Origin: Meandrina meandrites | Taxonomy: Eukaryota > Cnidaria > Anthozoa > Scleractinia > Meandrinidae | Direction: 5' to 3' | Assembly: GCA_963693305.1 (NCBI GenBank) | Contig: OY855906.1 | Location: 4,060,001 to 4,124,000 of the forward strand | Length of the DNA stretch: 64,000 nucleotides | Notes under the pieces: generated by a model | Databases searched by the model: none | What the model saw: the letters and a program-made list of their open reading frames with translations, nothing else | Told to the model about the DNA's origin: nothing | Shown: piece by piece, positions 23,745 through 34,919 of the stretch | How positions within the stretch are numbered: the first letter of the stretch is position 1 | Layout: each line of letters begins with the position of its first letter | Program-made: the position numbers and the translations under genes

Positions 23745-26700
23745 ATGTCAAAAATAATATTAGCGCGGAAAGGGAGTCGACTGTGGGCGAAAAGTTTCAT
23801 CGCTGAAAACTCTATTTTTGGTCCGTATCAAGGAGATGTTTCCCAGTTGATTAAAAAAGTTCAACTTCTAGATGCACCTTCGAGACAATTCAAGGTAAGC
23901 GCTATCGATTTTTTATTAAATTTAGTAGTACATGTTTTATGACATTTTAACAGCGGGGCACACAACATCGAAGCCATTAAAAGCAACAAGAATGTTTCTT
24001 TATGAACTTGACGCGGTTATTTTATGATTTTAATGGGTTTGATTTTCTGTCTCAATACACTTGAGTGAAAATTGATACAAGCAAAAAGAAAATTCCCAGT
24101 GATTTGGGTTAATCTGTAGGTTTTTATTCAAACTTATTGGTCTTAGAAAGGGTATTATTTCAACAGCAGTGGAGAACAACAGAAAATCTAATTTTACTAC
24201 AAATTGCGGGATAGAAACGATTCTACAACCGCTTAGCGTCGGTTCCCGTCAAAGGTTTTCTTTCAGTAAAGCACGGCAGATTTTCATCTTTAATTGAAAT
24301 TACATAAAATATGCTTAAATAGACGAATTAGTGTCAAACCTAGGAATACAATACATGGCTTTGCAAATCGCTATTAATCCTCGATCCGGACTTTTTATAG
24401 TTTTCGAGATTTCAAGCGAAACAATGAAAGTGCTTGAAATTAAACTGTTTTTTTAGTTCTTTTTTGGTAAAAAGAAGAAAATACAATTCTGTTTTCACTT
24501 CAGGGGCTAGATGATACATATTAATTCAAAATTCAGTAGTTATGGTTTTAATTTTGTACATGCAAAGATATAAAGGAAATTGGGAACAAGAGAAAAATGA
24601 TACGAATTCGAATAGAAAATTATGACTGAATTAATCAAGCCATCGTGGGAGCTAGTAAGTCATTTACTAAACTATACACCAGTTTAGCTTATGTTTTCGA
24701 ACTTAAAACGAATGACGAGTTTTTCGTTTTGCTTGCAATAACTATAAGGCGTGCCTCAAATATACCTGCACCAAGCTTGACCTTTGACTGAAATTTTTAA
24801 CCGAGTATACTATACGAACAACAGCATATCCATAATGTATGCAATAAAATCATGATTTATGCCATGTGCGAAGAAATCGGTGGCTACACTCGCATCGAAG
24901 TCACTCAGGTGAAGTAAGTTTTAATATTCAACAGCGCCACAGAAAGAAATCTCTCAACAGTGACCAAAAAACTAAACTTCGTTTTTTAATTGTTCGGTTT
25001 GGCTCGTCACTGGCTCATTTTATAAATACTAAATTCATTGTATAAGAGTAGTTGAATTACATTTCTTTTACGAGCCGTTCTTCAGAAGATTGATTTACGG
25101 TAACACGTTGAAATTCTTATGAAAGCTTTCCCTCAACGATTCGCATGTTTTATGCAACTCCCTTGAACCGTTCTTTTTATTTTCGTTTCGTGAACAGTGG
25201 CAAACTTAGACAAATCTTCAGCAACTGTGTTCATTTGGAAAAACCTTCCTACCTCGAATTGAAAGACAAAATCCTAGAACGTTCAAAACCGACGCCAAAT
25301 ATTAATGAGGGGAGGGGTGAGTTTGCTTGCTTAGAAAATTGGTGTCCCAAAATATACATTTAGTCTTTTTCTTTATCGCATGGGCCTAAACCGGACTATT
25401 CACATGGTCACTTTCTGTGATTATCTATATTCGACGCATCAGTTCCTCTAAAAACTTGGATTAAAGTTGTACAAATTCAGTGGAGTCGATGATATTAAAT
25501 CATTCGTAGGTGATCAAAATCAGAGACGAGAAGCAAGAAGAGTCAAAAATAGTTTCGTCAGTTTAATTTTTATTTTCTTTTTGAGGAAAAAGGGCGAACG
25601 TTAGATTGAAATAGACAAGATTGACCTAAACTCCTCATTTTATTGCACTGAAAGATAGGAAACTGAAATTGAACTGAAACAGGGACACGAACAAAAAGGC
25701 CTTTTCATTCTTAATGACGTTCACGGACATTATCGCATATATTTTAAACATTATTTACGCTAAAAGCTATTCAGTGAGGATGACTAACGATGGCGAGGAT
25801 GGAAAATAAATTATAATATGGGTAATTTACAAACATGAAGCGTTTCAAGGTTTGAACAGTTTATTAACTAGGATTCGCTTGCACGTTAAATTACAATCTA
25901 AGTTACTGAACTTGCCATGAATACCTTTATTCCCATAAATTGAATAAACGTTTTTTGCATTGTTTTTTACACATTTCAGTACAGTGGGCAAATGTCGGTT
26001 AAGTTGCAAGTGAAAGAGCTACAAACAGCCGTTGTATTAGTCAGATGGTTTCGTGTGGTATAACTTTTTTCTCGTTTTATGTAGCTGTAACAATCATTCG
26101 CCGAACGTCGCGCGCTAGCTACGCTAAGTTCAGTTCAGTGTTCGTGAACTGAAATATCGCAACATTTCATCTTGCAGAATATCGAAGTTTCGCCAGATTT
26201 TTGTCGCTTCGGTGGTAATTTCAGTTTCTCGGAGAACTTTATAAAGTAAATAGCACTATAAGTAAACATTACTTGATAAGTGTGTCTTCCATTCAAATAT
26301 TTACAAGCACTTAGCTTCGTTTTCATTCTACCAGGTCAATTAGCCTTGGCTTTACTGATTTTTATTCAGTTTTCGCGGTTGAACTTGAGTTGTAACAACA
26401 TAGGTGAGTTGTTAAAGGAAGAGATCTGTTTGGTATTTTCTAAGGTAACTGTCGAAATTACCACATAAGATTGGAACATACAAAGGTTAGTTTCATGTCG
26501 AGAAGTATTTGCCATGCATGTGCTAATGATTTCTGTGGCAAAATTTTAATAGCAGACATACTTTAATACAACTTCAAAACATATGGGCAGTTCTCATAGC
26601 TCATAGCTTTCAATACGCAGGTTTGATTTTTTTTTTTTAAAAAAAAGGTTCGATTCACTTTCGAAGTGAGAAAAATGAAAAAGGGCTGACTGAGGTGTAA

Positions 26701-29700
26701 ATTTCATTAAATTGTATAGCGCTTCAAAACTAAATTTACATTTAATTCAGTCGCACGTCTTCGAAGAAGCTGTAAACAGCTCAAAGGCTTCGTAAAGAAA
26801 AACATCTGTTTTCGACCTACCTTGAACAGTTCATTGGAATAGCACAGAAAGAAAGCGTTTACAGAAAGAACATAATAGAAAAAATAACACAGAAAGCGTG
26901 TACGCAGTGTATTTATAACAACGATGCAACACAATAGCAGAACACGAGAAATGCGTCTCAAAAACGAACCCAAACAAACAACAGGTTCACTGTCAATCTT
27001 CCCAGCAACGTGTTGAATTTAATTTACTTCGCTTGTTGCAAAATGTTCTCGTCTCACCCCTCCCGTCTTACAATGATGCGTCGAGGGCATGTGTTAAAAG
27101 GACTATTTTTAATGACAGCTTTTTAAGATCTTGTTTGAGAATCAAACATTTGGCGTTCAGTGACAGCGCCATTAGCTGGCGGACTTTTGTGACAATGTAT
27201 AAAAGCATTTCACACTTAAACAATGTGGTTTTTGAGTGGGCGTCATCTCGACCTCATTTAGTTCATACTCAAGTTCACTCCGCTATTGTCATGTCCCATT
27301 AAAAGGAAAAAGTCTTAAAACTTCGACTTCATGTAAAAAAAAAAACCCCTGTAAATTGGACATTTTCCTAAGCAAAACAAGCAGTAACGTTTTAGGTGAA
27401 TATTTTTTTTGGCGATACAAAACTGAAGATGACTACCTCAGGTTATCTAAAATTATGTCACTGAAGTAATCTTTCTGAAGCTTCCTTTGACTAGGTCGAT
27501 CACACTACACGCACGAAGTTGAGATGCTATTGTTTTAAAACGCGGAGATTAGTCCACATTTTCGAGGACATATTTCTTGCAGAAGTTACCTCTTTAGATT
27601 TTCACAAGTACAAGATTTGAAGAAGGCGATTAGAATTTTACTGATTTAAATTGAAACCGGTGAAAATAAAATATAGATTGAGTGAAGAAAATTATTCCGT
27701 CGTCAAAATCGCACTGAGTAACATTTTGTCACGTCTGCCAAAAAATGAAACAATGTAAATTTCATTCGAAGTGCAATTCGAGAAAAATAGTGCTTGTAGT
27801 TTGTTATTATTTAGATTGGAAACACTTCCTCTCACCAACGAGAAGTGATCGCAAATTTAGCTTTTCTCGATAGCAAACAAGCTCGCTAAGAGTTCTGACA
27901 ATAACGGTGCAGAGTGTTGTTCTTTTGTTGAGTAAGACAAGAAACTTCCTCTGGTTTGTTGTATTTATTTTACGACGCATTTATAGTGAGTAATTTCTCT
28001 TTAAATCAATTCGCGAGTTTCTCGACAGAGCGCGAGGCTGGATGAACAGCCTCCCAGCTGTGCGCGCCCATGTCATTCACTCCGCGCACGCTACACGCGC
28101 AAGTCCCCAATGGCTGGTAAAGATTGACTCAATGAAGACCCTCGCCTTTGTTTAACGGAAACCTGTAAATCGTATTTCAACGAGTTCGATCTGCGCAGAT
28201 TCTAAAATGGGACGCAACGATGCTTTCAAATTGGCTAAAAAGCGTGTGATTTCACAGTGTGAGGTATCTTTATATAGGGCAAAAAATATTTGTGTGCCCT
28301 ATTTTAAAGCGTCTATTTCTTTTGAATAACGAGTTTTTTTACGTGAAAAATGTTACTTAAAATACATAACGGCAAAATATGTGGTTTTAGACAAAAAAAT
28401 TACTTAGCCTACGTGAAAGTTCCAGTATAATCTAGTGTCTCGGTAACAGAATATTCCAAAAATTCTATCCGGGAATTTTCACTGTTATGAGCTTGATGCA
28501 TGAAGCAATTTAAGTTACAAAAGGTTCCAGGGATGTCAGGAAGGTCATTTGTTTGCCTTGAAAGTAGAAAGAAAATGTTTTCTGTTTTTGGTTTTACTAT
28601 AATGCAACGACTAAGGTGGAAGTAAAATATAATAAAACAAGGGATTGCGAATTACCGACTCAGCTAAAACCCTGTTTTCAACATTGATCAATTGTTTTCT
28701 GAATCGCAAAAAAACTATTAAAATTTATATTGTCCTGTCCGACCAACAACGCAACAACACAGTGGTCTTAAACACGTGTTTATGTTCGAATTACTCGCGT
28801 TTTAACCACCCTTTTGTTTCATGACAAAAATAAACAGAACATTTGCTTTATTCTCAGCTGAGAAGCTGGATTTAAGGTCAATTTAAGTTCAACAAAAAGA
28901 AAACGAAAACTTTCATGTACTTCAGTACGTGAGAGCTTATTTCCTCGATTCAGTGGAAAATTCCACCCATCAATTTCCTGACATCTGAAAATCCGACCAA
29001 TGACTGCTTTTCTATTTGATCCCTTCGGATGTGTGTAAGGACCATGTCTTTGCACAAATTCTGAGCTACTAAGTAAAAAAGATTCAAGTGGAAAACATAA
29101 CCAGTGGAAATGAGATTCTAAATTTCGTAAGGGTGATGTCCATCTGATTCTCATTACAGTGTTAACGGAGTGTTTGGCAAACAGGCGAATGACATTGTTT
29201 TGATGTATTTCTAAATTTTTAGAAGTGACAGCAGAGTCCACGGTTTTTACATAGGCGAATAATTATGTAGGCTTGGATTTTCATCGGTGGAAATGTGCGG
29301 AGCGACTCTAAAATAACTGACAAGAGAAGAAGTGTATAGCATTCTTCGGTCTTCGCTGTTGTTATCACCGCGGCAACTTGCTGAAAGAAAACTGCAGTTT
29401 TCCGTTTTCTCCAATCGCTGAACAATGGTAGGAACTAGGAACAGTAGTCGTAATAGATATAAAGTTTTCTTCTGCGCTTTGTTTGTTTAAGTTAAAAAAG
29501 ATAACGGCTCAGTTTTCAGTTTGCTCTTTGAACATTCCCTCTAGAATGAGTGCCATCAAATTTTGCTAGATGTTGCCAAGAGAACGGCCGGGGTTCGCAT
29601 TCCCTTGCTGTTATACAGAAAGTGGCTTGATAATTATTATTGATACTCCTAAAAACGTTATTTACGATAAAGAAGAATACAGTGTGGATGTTCCGGCTGA

Positions 29701-32547
29701 ATCTTGAATATCCACTGAAGCAAATGGGTATATTCTGAGGACCTGCACATGTTGTGTGGTCTGGTCCCGTTAGAGTCGTAATGCTTGGGTTTTTTCGTCT
29801 CATTTTCCAAAAAAAATGTTCACTCGGGCAGAAATAAAAAACCCACCAAACTAAGCCTTTTTTTTCTTTTGTAGGAGTCAGACGAAAGAGATTTTAACGA
29901 ATACGATTTGTTGGACGACGATTTCTCGTGGATGTCCAGGGTGGATCCGGCGCGATTCCGTGAAGAACAAAACATGGAAGCAGTAAGAACTTCGGATGAC
30001 CATCAAATCTACTTCAGGACGACAAGAGACATCACGTCCGGGGAAGAAATACGAGTATGGCTGGCTCCACCTTTAGAAGAAGAATATGGACTGCGACGAA
30101 TTTCAGAGGAGGGATTCAAAGGTTGGTTGCTGTACCACTCATTTTTCGGGAATTACTTTTCCCCCTGCAATGTACAAGATAGAAAAACACTCGAAGACGC
30201 AAGACGAAAATATTCTTCGCAATTTGCGAAAACTTTGGTTGATTCATTACACTGTACATTGATATTTTAAACTCTAGAACTCTGATAATCAGGAAACGAT
30301 TCTCTGCGTTACAGCGTTAAAAACTCCTTCGTAAAAGAGCCCTTTCACCACTTAAACTATGTCATAGCTTATCTTCTGTACTTCGGAATTGATCACCTCT
30401 ACTGTTTGTTCCTTGAGCTGCAGATCTACTGGTAGATGCTGCAAATTTCTGTCGATTAAAGAAAAACGCATTGCTCATTGCCAAATGCTTAATGCGTCAA
30501 CGTCATACGCATCTAGAAAGAGTTTTTGCGATGTCAGGCCTGAGTTAAAATCAGTGGCGGATCCAGACCTTTAGCTAAGGGGGATTGGGGGGGGGGGGGG
30601 GGGGGCGTTTGAAGCCTTTACTATGAATGTTGAATTCTGCGAAAATTATTCCGGCAGGGTATAGAAACTGTACTATTCCAAAAAACAAGCGCGGGGGAAC
30701 GGCCTTCCCTGGGTCCCTCCCCTGGATCCGCCACTGAAAATAGACTGTATATTTAAACTATATTTAATAGAATGGTAAGTAGGAAGTGTTGATCTAATCT
30801 ACAACCAGGTTCCCCTGTGGGAACAGGGGAGACAATTCTCCTCCCACTCCCCGCCTTTCTTCGATAACCGTTCTTCCTCTTCAATCTATCTCCGACCTGA
30901 GAGGCTATTAACAGGCTTGACCTGATCAGAATTCGTTTCAGATAAAATATAAATTTATTCTAAACCTTTGTTGTTGTAGATTATCAGTGGAACTGCCAAC
31001 ACTGTAAAAAAACCTTCCAATATTTCCCGGACTTTTCAGCTCACATGACGTATGGCTGCAGAGAACTCCACTCCACTTTAACCTCACGAGAGTCAACCAC
31101 TGACAACAACCCGGCAGACAGCGATGGCTTAGTACAAAATGACAATTCCAGATTCCGGAGGAAAAATTCATCTGGCCAATCCGAAGCGATCAGAAGCGAA
31201 AATGAAGAGGACACTGCCCCGAGGTTAAACGGACAATCTTCGGATGTATTCGGCCGTAGTCGTGTCTTGTCAAATCCCAAACTAGCGAGTCTGATTTCAA
31301 GCTTTTCACGGCCACGCTTTCGCAAGTTTGCCAACGAGGCGCAATCATTAGCTGAGTACCACAAGCAAGAATTTCGCAAGAAATTCCAGGGCAACGAGCA
31401 TTACCTTCGAAAACATCTTTATCGCGAAAACATGGAGAGGGAATGTTCAACTAAGTATAGGCGCGCTTTGATGATGAAAGAAGACAGCGAACATCCCTTG
31501 GACGGTGATGAAGACGAGCTGAAAATCAAAGAAGAGAAGGATGAATTTATAAACTGCTTGAGTGACGATTACATGCTAGATCGGTACAAAAGCAACTCTT
31601 TTATTCCTTCATCACCAGAGAGTGAAGTTTTCCGAAACGGAAATAGGAAGAACGCTTTAAGATATAGCTTTCAGGGTGAACATCTACCATTAAACGACTC
31701 TCTTCACTCCTATTCTAATATCAAGAGCTCGACAGAAACAAAACTATCCTTTATCACCCATGGGTGCCCAACCTCAAACGGTCACGAAAGTCTGCGTGCG
31801 CATGAGGGACATTTGTCACGTGAAGAGGCTCGCGAGTGCACGTGCCAAAACCGTGACGGCTCGCATGACATTTCTGATCCGTGTAGAAGTACAACCGCCA
31901 ATGAAGAGCTAGAGAACAACACAACGGATGAAGTAGCATCGGAAGAGAATGAAGAAAATCATGCGACGCTAAGAGAAGAGTTACATCAAAACATTTGTCG
32001 TTCAAACCAACTCAACCAGTTAGTTCCAACGACGAACTTTTCTAGGCTTGGATCGTACTTTGCGTATCAGAGAATGCAACAAGATATAACTTTCCGACAA
32101 CACTTACAGTGCCATTGCTACTCATCGCCTTCTCTGCACGAGCCAGCCGAGAATCTTACTCGCTACCACGAGCCCGCGGTTTTTGTCGACCCAATGTACC
32201 GCTACTCCACCTATTCGCGCATGTTCCCTTTCTTTGCGCATCACACCGGAAACTTACCCCAGGCCTCCCCGCGAAATCAGGGTTTCACTTGCGAGTACTG
32301 CGGGAAGGTTTACTGCAGGAAATACGTCCTGAAAATTCACATGCGGACACACACGGGTTTCAAGCCGCTCCGATGCAAAGTATGCGACAAATCATTTAGC
32401 GATCCAAGCAACATGAAGAAGCACGTGAAACTACACGAGACGGAGGACACTGTTCATAAATGCCGACATTGTGGCAGAAACTTTGTGCGCTATAGAGGTT
32501 TGTTGAATCACATCAAATCAAAGCATTCTGAACACGTGATTCTATAA
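23745..32547 (+). CDS. PRDM13-like PR-domain zinc-finger transcription factor, three exons
   Basis: Exons 23745-23894, 29875-30121 and 30980-32547, with consistent phases, give 654 residues. Residues about 1-130 are a PR (SET-related) domain: LWAKSFIAENSIFGPYQGDV in exon 1, and MEAVRTSDDHQIYFRTTRDI then TSGEEIRVW in exon 2. A first finger follows (C138, C141, H154, C159, a C2HC pattern, where vertebrate PRDM13 also has its first finger). After about 400 low-complexity residues come three C2H2 fingers (about 570-650), including CGKVYCRKYVLKIHMRTHTG and CKVCDKSFSDPSNMKKHVK. These match the C-terminal PRDM13 fingers well. PRDM13 acts in the nucleus in neural cell-type specification in vertebrates; the same role here is inferred. 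Exon 3 is one large 1.57 kb exon. PRDM8 is the closest alternative, but the finger sequence favours PRDM13. Confidence 0.88.
23895..29874. other. 6 kb intron 1 of the PRDM13-like gene
   Basis: No exon could be supported. It is AT-rich except for a CpG-rich island at about 28020-28100 with repeated CGCGC words. This could be an enhancer or alternative promoter, but nothing in the sequence proves it. Few inverted-repeat elements are seen here compared with other introns of the window, which would fit retained regulatory sequence. Confidence 0.4.
30552..30736. mobile_element. CAGTGGCGGATCCAG-type element, copy 2
   Basis: The ends CAGTGGCGGATCCAG and CTGGATCCGCCACTG are perfect inverted repeats, flanked on both sides by AAAAT (30547-30551 and 30737-30741). 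It contains a long G run just inside the left end. It sits in intron 2 of the PRDM13-like gene. Confidence 0.85.
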
Positions 32548-33294
32548 TAAGAACCGCTAAACGAGGAATAGAAATGAAACAGTTCACAAGGTGACTTGAG
32601 AACGAAATTGAACTTTTTGTTCTAGTATTATAATATATTGTAATTATTTCTTCCTTGCATTGTTTCATCTTTAAAAGAATGTAGAACAAATTACCTCTCA
32701 AAACAGATGTCATTCCAAGCAGTGCATTTAGTAGGCTTTGGTTTTCGTCATTTATTTAAGTCATATATTAAACCAGTTGTGCTTGAACACTTTATTTAAA
32801 CCTCCCATACTGAGTGGACGCCTTCTTCAAATTAAAGTCGCGAACATTTATCTTGTATCAGTTGAAATCCATACCGAAAATAATGTCTACAGAATATTTT
32901 TCTCCTTTGCACGGATATTTTTTTAAGGTCCAACTGCTTGCAGGAATGTTTTTAGACAAGTTTCCCTTGCGGGAATTTTTTTTGAAAAAGGTCAGCCTTA
33001 TTTCTAATGGTCTGTCCCTTACTTTATTTCCTTCAACTGTGCTGGTCGTTGTGTGGGTCGTTACGCAATTCCTTTTACCGGAAGCAGCGTTACGCGAGGA
33101 AGCGAATAACGGCTGTACTAATCAACTGGCAATGTAGTAATATTATTTAGAAGAGAGTCTACTGACGGAATCAGCATATAAAATACTTTCATATGAACAA
33201 CATGTCGATCACTTTTGAAAATTTAAAGATGTTAAACATTTTTTCATTTTGTATCTAATTATATAATGAACTAGTCACTGTCGATGTCATCGGA

Positions 33295-33365
33295 TGGCGC
33301 GTAGCCTTGTCGTTAGTGCGTCGAGTGGCCTGGGTTCCAATGTTGTATTCTTGGGCTAGTGGTCT
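33295..33365 (+). repeat. Possible tRNA-derived SINE fragment
   Basis: GGCGCGTAGCCTTGTCGTTA resembles a degenerate A box and GGTTCCAAT about 35 bases on resembles a B box. No cloverleaf with a proper anticodon arm can be drawn, so it is not a functional tRNA. Confidence 0.35.
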
Positions 33366-33419
33366 TGGTAAAGTACTTCTCTCCGTCCAAAAGGCGCCTA
33401 AGCAGAGGCATGGGGGTGT

Positions 33420-33815
33420 GGGGGGGGGGAAGGGGGACTCCCTCATAAAAACGACGGGGTGCTCGTCGGAAAATTTCTAAAACACATTGTTTTGGGGACG
33501 TGACCCAAATTCATTTTCACCCCTCAGGGGTATCAATTCTAAAATAACAAATTAACTGGCACTGGCATGACTGTTTTCAAGTAGATAACTCGGAAATAAA
33601 AGCTATTAACGTAACAAATACGATTCGGTTCCTGTCATTTTTTCAGATCGATGACCTTAAAGGTCCCTAAAAGGTACCTCGACAGCTCTGAAGACAGTCA
33701 TTTTACGTTAAAGCACCCTAAGTGGTACCAATCCACCAATTTTACCCCCTAAAGGTACGACGAGCACCCCCGTCATTTTTATGGGGATCTCCCCACCCCC
33801 TCCCCCCCCGCCCCC
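33420..33815. mobile_element. Poly-G-ended inverted-repeat element (GACGGGG family), copy 2
   Basis: The left end (G run, then CTCCCTCATAAAAACGACGG and GGTGCTCGTCG) is mirrored by the right end (CGACGAGCACCCCCGTCATT, then TTTATGGGGATCTCCCC and a C run). Confidence 0.75.
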
Positions 33816-34602
33816 CGAGCGCAGACGTTCGTTTGGCTCGTCACGCTATCTTAAGAACAACTCCTCCGTAGGAGGCTATTCATCCAAGAGTATAAATTGG
33901 TACCGGGGAACTCTTAAGGTGGGGGTAAAGGTGAATTTGAGTGAAATTTTAAGAGGTTTAAAGAAGGGATAGAAGAAAGAAAATTATTTTTGAAACACCA
34001 ACAGACAGTTGACCCCCACGCAAGAGCACCCCAGGTTGTCAGGGAACTGTTTGGGTGTCCATCTATCAATTTTTAACTTCAAATTCTAATTTTAAAATTA
34101 CATTAAATCTTTTATATTTCTTATTTCTCCAAATTTTACTAATCCTTTGAGAAAAACTATCTCTTTCCAAACATCCCCAAAAATCACCAAAACATTTACA
34201 AAACACCACTTAACATAGCTTTGCGGGATGAACAGAGGGTTTTGAGAGTGTTTGAAACGGGAGCGAGATATTTGCATTGAACCCAAGTTACCCAAGTTAA
34301 ACCCTCATATCCTAAGATTGAAGAAGACTCGAGCGATCACCGTTCAGAGAAAAAAGTGAAAGAAAATCTCTTTATTACGAATACGAGTCACGGTGCTTAC
34401 GGTAAAAAAAAATTATGACCGTGCGTCTTTCCATCTGCCTAGCCACGCACCCGTGGCTTTCTTTGCCTTACAGCCTCACTTTACGAGCGTTGAAGTTAGT
34501 CTATAACTGAACTGTTCGTGTCTACTGTCTCACTGCCAAACAAAAGTAAGTCACATTTCCACCTGTCTTGTTTCTTCTTCTTCGTCTATCTTCCACCACC
34601 AC

Positions 34603-34639
34603 GACGCAACGACGACGACGACGACGACGACGACTACTG

Positions 34640-34672
<33 letters not shown>

Positions 34673-34724
34673 TTGCTGCTACTACTACTACTACTACTAC
34701 TACTACTGCTACTGCTGCTGCTAC

Positions 34725-34758
<34 letters not shown>

Positions 34759-34828
34759 GCTACTGCTACTGCTACTGCTGCTGCTGCTGCTGCTACTGCT
34801 ACTGCTGCTGCTGCTACTGCTGCTGCTG

Positions 34829-34860
<32 letters not shown>

Positions 34861-34873
34861 GCTACTGCTGCTG

Positions 34874-34918
<45 letters not shown>
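34603..34918. repeat. About 315-bp trinucleotide array (ACG then CTG/CTA)
   Basis: About ten GAC/ACG units are followed by roughly 95 CTG or CTA units, in blocks of pure CTG and pure CTA. A G-rich tract (34925-34960) follows. Long open frames across it (poly-Leu, or poly-Cys/Tyr) come only from the repeat and are not called as genes. Confidence 0.95.

Positions 34919-34919
<1 letters not shown>

Noticed and set aside
28819..29241. 140-codon frame on the - strand inside PRDM13-like intron 1
   Set aside because: No recognisable family and no supporting splice sites; length within what chance gives in 64 kb.
31041..32399. Frames on the other strand and in other frames across PRDM13-like exon 3
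   Set aside because: Shadows of the 500-codon zinc-finger frame.
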